Shown here piece by piece: positions 57,558-62,498 of a DNA stretch of 62,498 nucleotides; positions within the stretch are counted from its first letter, which is position 1, and the number at the start of each line of letters is the position of its first letter. Source of the DNA: CAG-632 sp963626805. GTDB taxonomy: Bacteria; Bacillota; Clostridia; Lachnospirales; Lachnospiraceae. The stretch is taken from positions 1 through 62,498 of the forward strand of contig CAVFXS010000059.1 in NCBI GenBank assembly GCA_963626805.1, written 5' to 3'. The translations under genes were made by a program, and so were the position numbers. The notes beneath the pieces were generated by a model. The model saw nothing but the letters and a program-made list of their open reading frames with translations, did no database searches and had not been told where the DNA came from.

Positions 57558-58604
57558 ATGCGAGGGAAGAAGTGGAGACTGATCCTGTTTTTATCAGTAT
57601 TTGCACTGATGCTGACGGGCTGCGGTGTCGGCAAGGATGAAGGTGCAGCGAAGCAGATAGAGGCATTTACGATTGGGGATGAGACGGTATATCTGGGTGA
57701 GGTATGGATTTATGCCAAGACGATCCAGCAGGAATATGAGAAGAATTACGGCACCGGCATCTGGACGGTAGAACTGCAGAATCAGGACGGTGAAACACAG
57801 ACGGTAGAAACGATCACCAAGGAAGATATGGTAGAAGAGATTCTTCAAGTGAAGGTGCTTTGCAAAAAGGCAGAAAGCTTTGGTGTGGCACTGACACAGG
57901 AAGAGCAGGATAAGATCAATCAGCAGGCACAGGAGTTTATCAGTGGACTGACGGATGCAGATAAGGCAGAGACCGGAGTGACGCAGGAGCTGGCAGTGCA
58001 GGTGTATCAGGAGAATGCGATTGCCTCCAAGGTGTATGACAGGATCATGCAGGAGGGAAAGGTGGAAATCTCGGATGAACAGTGCCGACAGACAAAGATT
58101 TATGACCTGTATTTCCCGACCTATACGGAAGAAGGAGAAGGCAATTTTACACCGGTTTCCGAGGAAGAGAAGAGTGCAAAGCAGGCACAGGCGGCAGAAG
58201 CATACGGACGAATTACCAATGAGGATGATTCCCTGAATATTGAAACTGCTGCATATGAGTATGGATGCACAGAGTCTAATTTTTATACCATGTCTTATGA
58301 GGAGTATGTGAATCAGTATGGACAGGAGCTGGCGGACCAGATCTATGCGATGAAGGATGACGATTATCTCGGAGTGGTGGAAAGTCAGTACGGATACCAT
58401 GTAATCCAGATGATTGCACTAACGGATGCCGAGGCAACGCAGGATAAGAAACAGGAGCTGGAGGCAGAGCTGCGGAAGGAGTATTTCACACAGGTTTACA
58501 AGGATTACTTAAAGGAAATTGACAGTGGCTGGAAGTTCTCAAAGAATGTAAATGAAGATGCATGGAATATGATTCAATTCGTGCCGGGGACAACGGAAGA
58601 ATAG
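57558..58604 (+). CDS. PpiC-type peptidyl-prolyl isomerase lipoprotein 2
   Basis: 348 residues. The lipobox is LMLTGC within the first 22 residues. Helical chaperone part (EDMVEEILQVKVLCKKAESF, ALTQEEQDKINQQAQEFI) and a parvulin-like end with AAYEYGCTESNFYTMSYEEY, ADQIYAMKDDDYLGVVESQY and GYHVIQMIAL. It is a distant paralogue of the preceding gene and sits in the same operon. Both act at the cell surface in folding or quality control. Confidence 0.87.
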   Translation: MRGKKWRLILFLSVFALMLTGCGVGKDEGAAKQIEAFTIGDETVYLGEVWIYAKTIQQEYEKNYGTGIWTVELQNQDGETQTVETITKEDMVEEILQVKVLCKKAESFGVALTQEEQDKINQQAQEFISGLTDADKAETGVTQELAVQVYQENAIASKVYDRIMQEGKVEISDEQCRQTKIYDLYFPTYTEEGEGNFTPVSEEEKSAKQAQAAEAYGRITNEDDSLNIETAAYEYGCTESNFYTMSYEEYVNQYGQELADQIYAMKDDDYLGVVESQYGYHVIQMIALTDAEATQDKKQELEAELRKEYFTQVYKDYLKEIDSGWKFSKNVNEDAWNMIQFVPGTTEE

Positions 58605-58625
58605 ATAAAGAGCAGGAGATATAAG

Positions 58626-59435
58626 ATGAGCAGAAAAATACTGGTGTTGGATCTGGATGGAACACTGACGAATTCAAAAAAAGAAGTGACACCGAAAACC
58701 CGTGAGGCGATTCGGAAGCTTCAGGAGCGTGGACATGTAGTGGCACTGGCATCCGGCAGACCGACCGGAGGCATCCGACAGGTAGCGGAGACACTTCGGA
58801 TGGAAGAGACCGGAGGATATGTACTGGCATTTAATGGTGCAAAGATTCTGAACTGGAAAACGCAGGAGGTTCTGTTTCAGCAGACATTGGATCATAAATA
58901 TCTGGCGCCGCTTCTGGAGGCAGCGTATCGTTACAATCTGTCATTGGTTACCTATCAGAATGAATGGGTGATCGTTGAAACCGAGATGAACGAGTATGCA
59001 GAGCTGGAGGCACGGATCAATCATCTGAGGGTCCGGCGGGTGGATGACTTTGTAAAGGCGGTTGACTTCCCAATCAATAAATGTCTGTATACCGGAGATC
59101 CGGTGCAGATTAAGAAATGCGAGGATGAACTGCTGGAACGTTACGGACAGGAACTGAGTATTTTTAAATCCGAGGATTATTTCCTGGAGGTCATGCCTCA
59201 GAATATAGATAAGGCGGCATCTCTGGACCGATTGATCCATGTACTGGGAATCGAGCAGAAGGATGTTGTTTGCTGCGGAGACGGATATAATGATATATCC
59301 ATGATCCAATATGCCGGAGTGGGCGTGGCAATGTCCAATGCAAAAGATGTAGTGAAGGAAGCGGCAGATGTGATTACCGGTTCGAATGACGAGGATGGTC
59401 TGGTGCCGGTGATTGAAAAGTATTTTCTGGAATAG
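58626..59435 (+). CDS. Cof-type HAD-superfamily phosphatase
   Basis: 269 residues. HAD motif I DLDGTLTNSKKEV, motif II ALASGRP, motif III Lys in the NIDKAASLDRLI region, and motif IV CCGDGYNDISMIQYAGVGVA. The Cof-type cap (C2) lies between motifs II and III. Such enzymes dephosphorylate sugar phosphates, nucleotides or flavin precursors; substrate cannot be told from sequence. RBS AGGAGATATAAG. Confidence 0.93.
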   Translation: MSRKILVLDLDGTLTNSKKEVTPKTREAIRKLQERGHVVALASGRPTGGIRQVAETLRMEETGGYVLAFNGAKILNWKTQEVLFQQTLDHKYLAPLLEAAYRYNLSLVTYQNEWVIVETEMNEYAELEARINHLRVRRVDDFVKAVDFPINKCLYTGDPVQIKKCEDELLERYGQELSIFKSEDYFLEVMPQNIDKAASLDRLIHVLGIEQKDVVCCGDGYNDISMIQYAGVGVAMSNAKDVVKEAADVITGSNDEDGLVPVIEKYFLE

Positions 59436-59448
59436 GACGGTTGACGAA

Positions 59449-59937
59449 ATGAAATTAAATGATGTGTTTGTTTCGATGATAGAATTTGATCGGGGAGATG
59501 CAAGAAGGATTCAGCATTTTGTAAAGGTACATGCCTTTGCAAAGTTGATCGGAGAGTTAGAGAATATTGCAGAGGATGAACTGTATACATTGGAAATTGC
59601 TGCCTATGTACACGATATCGGGATTCTGGAGTCTGAGAGAATCTATGGTGACAGCAATGGAAAGCATCAGGAAGAATTGGGCCCGGATCTTGCAAAAGAA
59701 CTTCTGGTGAATCTGGGGTGTGAAGGTTCTGTTATTAAACGGGTATGTTATCTGGTAGGACATCATCATACCTATTCCGATATTGATGGCAGGGATTACC
59801 AGATTCTGGTGGAGGCAGATTTCCTGGTGAATCTGCAGGAAGATCAGGTGCCGTTAAGTGCGGTTGAACATGCATACAAGAATATTTTCCGGACGGAGAC
59901 CGGCAGGAGACTGTGCCGGGAGATGTTCGGGTTATAG
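59449..59937 (+). CDS. HD-domain phosphohydrolase-like protein
   Basis: 162 residues from ATG 59449, which avoids overlap with the HAD gene; an alternative TTG-type start at 59413 adds 12 residues. Metal-binding residues of the HD family are visible: RIQHFVKVHAFAKLIGE (first His), AAYVHDIGI (His-Asp), KHQEELGPDLAKELL, and VGHHHTYSDIDGRDYQILVE with the third His and last Asp. Probably hydrolyses a phosphate ester or nucleotide. A terminator follows. Confidence 0.85.
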   Translation: MKLNDVFVSMIEFDRGDARRIQHFVKVHAFAKLIGELENIAEDELYTLEIAAYVHDIGILESERIYGDSNGKHQEELGPDLAKELLVNLGCEGSVIKRVCYLVGHHHTYSDIDGRDYQILVEADFLVNLQEDQVPLSAVEHAYKNIFRTETGRRLCREMFGL

Positions 59938-59950
59938 GAGTAGCGGTCAG

Positions 59951-59993
59951 GCGACTGTAAGTCATGTGGTTATGAGACTTACAGTCGCTTTTT
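59951..59993 (+). terminator. Intrinsic terminator after the HD gene
   Basis: GCGACTGTAAGTC pairs perfectly with GACTTACAGTCGC (13 bp, 12-base loop) and is followed by TTTTT. It separates this operon from the ribosomal cluster. Confidence 0.93.
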
Positions 59994-60032
59994 GACTGCG
60001 CAAAAATATGTTGAAAAGTTAAGGATTAATGC

Positions 60033-60061
60033 TTGACAGGATAAAATTACACAGATATAAT
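60033..60061 (+). promoter_or_regulatory. Consensus sigma-A promoter of the rpsL-rpsG-fusA cluster
   Basis: TTGACA and TATAAT, both perfect, are separated by exactly 17 bases. It follows the terminator at 59951-59993 and leaves a leader of about 80 bases before rpsL. Confidence 0.93.
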
Positions 60062-60064
60062 GAT

Positions 60065-60096
60065 AAAGCATGCGTAAATAGGTTACGCGTGCTTTT
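60065..60096 (+). promoter_or_regulatory. Leader hairpin of the rpsL transcript
   Basis: AAAGCATGCGTAA pairs with TTACGCGTGCTTT (one G.T pair, 5-base loop) at the very start of the predicted transcript, ending in TTTT. It may act as a weak attenuator or stabilise the 5' end; the function is not shown by sequence. Confidence 0.55.
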
Positions 60097-60146
60097 AAAG
60101 TCCGAAAAATCGGGCAATACTATTATAATCACAGGAGGTGAAAAAC

Positions 60147-60566
60147 ATGCCAACATTTAACCAGTTAGTTAGAAAGGGAAGACAGACTGTTGAAGCAAAG
60201 TCTACTGCACCAGCTCTTCAGAAGGGTTACAACTCATTAAAGAAGAAGCCTACAGATACTTCTGCTCCACAGAAGAGAGGAGTTTGTACCGCTGTTAAGA
60301 CAGCTACTCCTAAGAAGCCTAACTCTGCTCTTCGTAAGATCGCCAGAGTTCGTCTTTCTAACGGAATCGAGGTTACCAGCTACATCCCAGGAGAAGGTCA
60401 TAACCTTCAGGAGCACAGCGTTGTTCTGATCCGTGGTGGTAGAGTAAAGGACCTTCCAGGTACCAGATATCATATCATTCGTGGTACTTTGGATACAGCA
60501 GGCGTTGCTAAGAGACGTCAGGCTCGTTCTAAGTATGGTGCTAAGAGACCTAAGGATGCTAAATAG
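60147..60566 (+). CDS. rpsL: 30S ribosomal protein S12
   Basis: 139 residues from ATG 60147, with AGGAGGTG 6 bases upstream (an upstream GTG lies inside that RBS). S12 guards decoding accuracy. MPTFNQLVRKGRQ, KRGVCTAVKTATPKKPNSAL with the Lys that is mutated in streptomycin resistance, NLQEHSVVLIRGGRVKDLPG and KYGAKRPKDAK are all standard. Codons here favour GCT, TCT and CTT, unlike the upstream genes, as expected for high expression. Confidence 0.98.
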   Translation: MPTFNQLVRKGRQTVEAKSTAPALQKGYNSLKKKPTDTSAPQKRGVCTAVKTATPKKPNSALRKIARVRLSNGIEVTSYIPGEGHNLQEHSVVLIRGGRVKDLPGTRYHIIRGTLDTAGVAKRRQARSKYGAKRPKDAK

Positions 60567-60663
60567 ACCGTCAGGACTAATGTAGTGTCTAAAATTTAAT
60601 AGTGCTGGAGTAGGCTATGTTTTTCCTATATAGATAAAATGTAAGCATAATCCGCACGAACAT

Positions 60664-60715
60664 ACCCGTAGTAACCGGGTGTGAGTACCTTTAAGCTAAA
60701 TAATATTATTAGCTT
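60664..60715 (+). promoter_or_regulatory. Structured rpsL-rpsG spacer
   Basis: The 176-base gap between rpsL and rpsG contains two hairpins: ACCCG/CGGGT (60664-60680) and AAGCTAA/TTAGCTT (60693-60715). In E. coli, S7 represses translation through this intercistronic region; whether this clostridial spacer does the same is inference. No additional gene is visible in it. Confidence 0.4.
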
Positions 60716-60742
60716 TCAATATTTATTAAGGAGGGAAGAACC

Positions 60743-61213
60743 GTGCCACGTAAAGGACATATTCAGAAAAGAGATGTACTTCCAGATCCAATCTACAAGG
60801 ATAAAGTGGTTACTAAGCTGATCAATAACATCATGTTAGACGGTAAGAAGGGTGTTGCCCAGAAGATCGTTTACGGTGCATTTGACCGTGTTGCTGAGGA
60901 AACCGGTAAGGATGCTTTGGAAGTATTTAATGAAGCAATGAACAACATCATGCCATTACTTGAGGTAAAGGCAAGACGTATCGGTGGTGCTACCTATCAG
61001 GTACCTATCGAAGTCCGCCCTGACAGACGTCAGGCTTTGGGTCTCCGCTGGATCACAACTTACTCTCGTGCGAGAAGTGAGAAGACCATGGAAGAGAGAC
61101 TTGCAAAGGAGATTCTGGATGCAGCTAACAACACAGGTGCATCAGTAAAGAAGAAGGAAGATATGCACAAGATGGCAGAAGCAAACAAGGCATTTGCTCA
61201 TTACAGATTCTAA
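60743..61213 (+). CDS. rpsG: 30S ribosomal protein S7
   Basis: 156 residues, GTG start with AAGGAGGG upstream. S7 starts assembly of the 30S head. PRKGHIQKRDVLPDPIY, LINNIMLDGKKGVAQKIVYG, RRIGGATYQVPIEVRPDRRQ and the end KMAEANKAFAHYRF are typical. It is co-directional with rpsL and fusA. Confidence 0.98.
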   Translation: MPRKGHIQKRDVLPDPIYKDKVVTKLINNIMLDGKKGVAQKIVYGAFDRVAEETGKDALEVFNEAMNNIMPLLEVKARRIGGATYQVPIEVRPDRRQALGLRWITTYSRARSEKTMEERLAKEILDAANNTGASVKKKEDMHKMAEANKAFAHYRF

Positions 61214-61255
61214 TCTGGTTAATTGCATATCCATAAAAATAAGGAGGAAAATACC

Positions 61256-62498
61256 TTGAGTGGAAGAGAATATCCATTGGAGAGAACCAGAAATATCGGT
61301 ATTATGGCACATATAGATGCTGGTAAGACAACTCTGACAGAGCGTATCTTATATTATACCGGTGTTAATTATAAGATTGGTGATACTCATGAAGGTACAG
61401 CTACCATGGACTGGATGGAGCAGGAGCAGGAGAGAGGTATTACTATTACTTCTGCAGCAACAACCTGTCACTGGACCTTAGAGGATCATCATAAGAAGAA
61501 GCCAGGTGCTTTAGAGCATCGTATCAACATTATCGATACTCCGGGCCACGTTGACTTTACTGTAGAGGTAGAACGTTCCCTTCGTGTATTGGACGGAGCT
61601 GTTGGTGTATTCGATGCCAAGGCCGGTGTTGAGCCACAGTCAGAGAATGTGTGGCGTCAGGCTGATACCTACAACGTACCTCGTATGGCATTCATCAATA
61701 AGATGGATAAAATGGGTGCAGACTTCTTCTATTCTGTTCAGACTATCATTGATCGTCTGGGTAAGAATGCAATTCCTGTACAGATTCCAATCGGTCAGGA
61801 AGATGATTTCATTGGTTTGATTGACCTGTTCGAGATGGACGCTTATTATTACAAGGATGATAAGGGCGAAGATATCGAGATTACAGAGATTCCGGATGAT
61901 CTGAAGGAATTAGCTGATAAATGGCATGAGAATCTGGTAGAGAAGATCTGCGAATTAGATGATGACCTTATGGAGAAGTATCTGGAAGGTGAAGAGCCTA
62001 CCGTAGATGAGCTTAAGGCTGTACTTCGTAAGGGAACAATCGCGTGTGAAGCAGTTCCTGTATATTGCGGTTCTGCATATAAGAACAAGGGTGTTCAGAA
62101 GATGCTGGATGGCGTTATCGAGTTCATGCCTGCACCTACAGACATCCCTGATATTACAGGTGTTGACGAAGACGGTAATGAAGTTGTTCGTCATTCATCT
62201 GATGATGAGCCATTTTCTGCACTGGCATTCAAGATCATGGCTGATCCATTCGTTGGTAAGTTAGCATTCTTCCGTGTATATTCCGGTACATTGAACTCAG
62301 GTTCTTATGTATTGAATGCAACCAAGGGTAAGAAAGAGCGTGTTGGTCGTATCGTTCAGATGCATGCGAACAAGCGTCAGGAAATTGAAAAGGTTTACTC
62401 AGGTGATATCGCAGCTGCTGTAGGTTTCAAGCTTACAACAACCGGTGATACAATCTGTGATGAACAGCATCCTGTAATTCTGGAGTCTATGGAATTCC
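61256..62498 (+). CDS. fusA: Elongation factor G (3' truncated by window)
   Basis: The frame runs from TTG 61256 (AAGGAGG 10 bases upstream) to the window edge, 414 codons. EF-G drives ribosomal translocation. G1 is AHIDAGKTTLTERIL, switch 1 QERGITITSAATTC, G3 IIDTPGHVDFTVEVERSLRV (in part), G4 FINKMDKMGADF and G5 CGSAYKNKGVQ; domain II begins near DEPFSALAFKIMADPF. Domains III-V lie beyond the window. Confidence 0.97.
   Translation, partial: MSGREYPLERTRNIGIMAHIDAGKTTLTERILYYTGVNYKIGDTHEGTATMDWMEQEQERGITITSAATTCHWTLEDHHKKKPGALEHRINIIDTPGHVDFTVEVERSLRVLDGAVGVFDAKAGVEPQSENVWRQADTYNVPRMAFINKMDKMGADFFYSVQTIIDRLGKNAIPVQIPIGQEDDFIGLIDLFEMDAYYYKDDKGEDIEITEIPDDLKELADKWHENLVEKICELDDDLMEKYLEGEEPTVDELKAVLRKGTIACEAVPVYCGSAYKNKGVQKMLDGVIEFMPAPTDIPDITGVDEDGNEVVRHSSDDEPFSALAFKIMADPFVGKLAFFRVYSGTLNSGSYVLNATKGKKERVGRIVQMHANKRQEIEKVYSGDIAAAVGFKLTTTGDTICDEQHPVILESMEF

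Noticed and set aside
57594..58400. Minus-strand 268-codon ORF
   Set aside because: It lies fully opposite the second PpiC-type lipoprotein; its Leu/Ile/His-rich product is typical of reverse translation of Gln/Glu-rich coding sequence.

Overview
The window looks like a low-to-medium GC, Gram-positive Clostridia genome, most likely a Lachnospiraceae gut anaerobe (Roseburia, Agathobacter or Coprococcus type). This is inferred from the gene set (glgC-glgD, spoVG, pth-mfd, paired PpiC-type lipoproteins, rpsL-rpsG-fusA), strong AGGAGG ribosome-binding sites and the absence of outer-membrane biogenesis genes. Every convincing gene is on the + strand. The window cuts a response regulator at the left edge and fusA at the right edge.

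Region 1 (1-1566) is a two-component pair: an OmpR-type response regulator (5' truncated) and a membrane histidine kinase whose H-box has lost the usual flanking catalytic residues.

Region 2 (about 1613-44369) is one co-directional array of about 43 kb that encodes an extracellular-type contractile injection system (eCIS, the Afp/PVC phage-tail-like family). The structural core runs from a DUF4255/Pvc16-like cap protein through a DUF4280 PAAR-like tip, sheath, tube, gp26-like chaperone, DUF6760-like protein, second tube protein, a long Gln-rich coiled-coil protein (tape-measure candidate), two CIS_tube-domain adaptors, hub, spike, gp25, two J-like wedge proteins and a tail-protein-I-like protein. 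There is no capsid, terminase, integrase or lysis gene, and no TssJLM complex, so this is neither a prophage nor a classical T6SS.

Three things make the locus unusual. (a) Upstream of the core is a block of envelope and signalling proteins: an eCIS-type N-terminal-domain protein, a membrane pseudokinase-like protein, a degenerate adenylate-cyclase-like membrane protein with a TPR end, a membrane MORN-repeat protein, a secreted TolC-like coiled-coil protein and a large single-pass extracytoplasmic protein. (b) After the baseplate genes sits a complete partner-switching set (STAS antagonist, RsbW-like kinase, SpoIIE-type PP2C phosphatase) with a lone FtsE-like ATPase, a GNAT protein and a beta-propeller/sensor/MFS fusion. 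(c) The array ends with AAA+ ATPase, a protein with two ADP-ribosyltransferase-like domains (the best cargo-toxin candidate), a small Cys-rich protein, and a second AAA+ ATPase. The inference is a membrane-associated contractile injector, armed or released by an envelope signal through a phosphorylation switch, that delivers an ADP-ribosylating toxin.

Region 3 (44370-62498) is ordinary chromosome. It holds glycogen synthesis genes glgC-glgD, spoVG, an RND-family permease with a coiled-coil insertion, a GlmU-like uridylyltransferase lacking the acetyltransferase half, pth, mfd, two PpiC-type lipoproteins, a Cof-type HAD phosphatase, an HD-domain protein and the rpsL-rpsG-fusA cluster behind a consensus sigma-A promoter. 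No tRNA, rRNA, CRISPR array or insertion sequence was seen. No gene-free stretch exceeds 300 bases; the longest is 44370-44615, which is A-rich and holds the glgC promoter.
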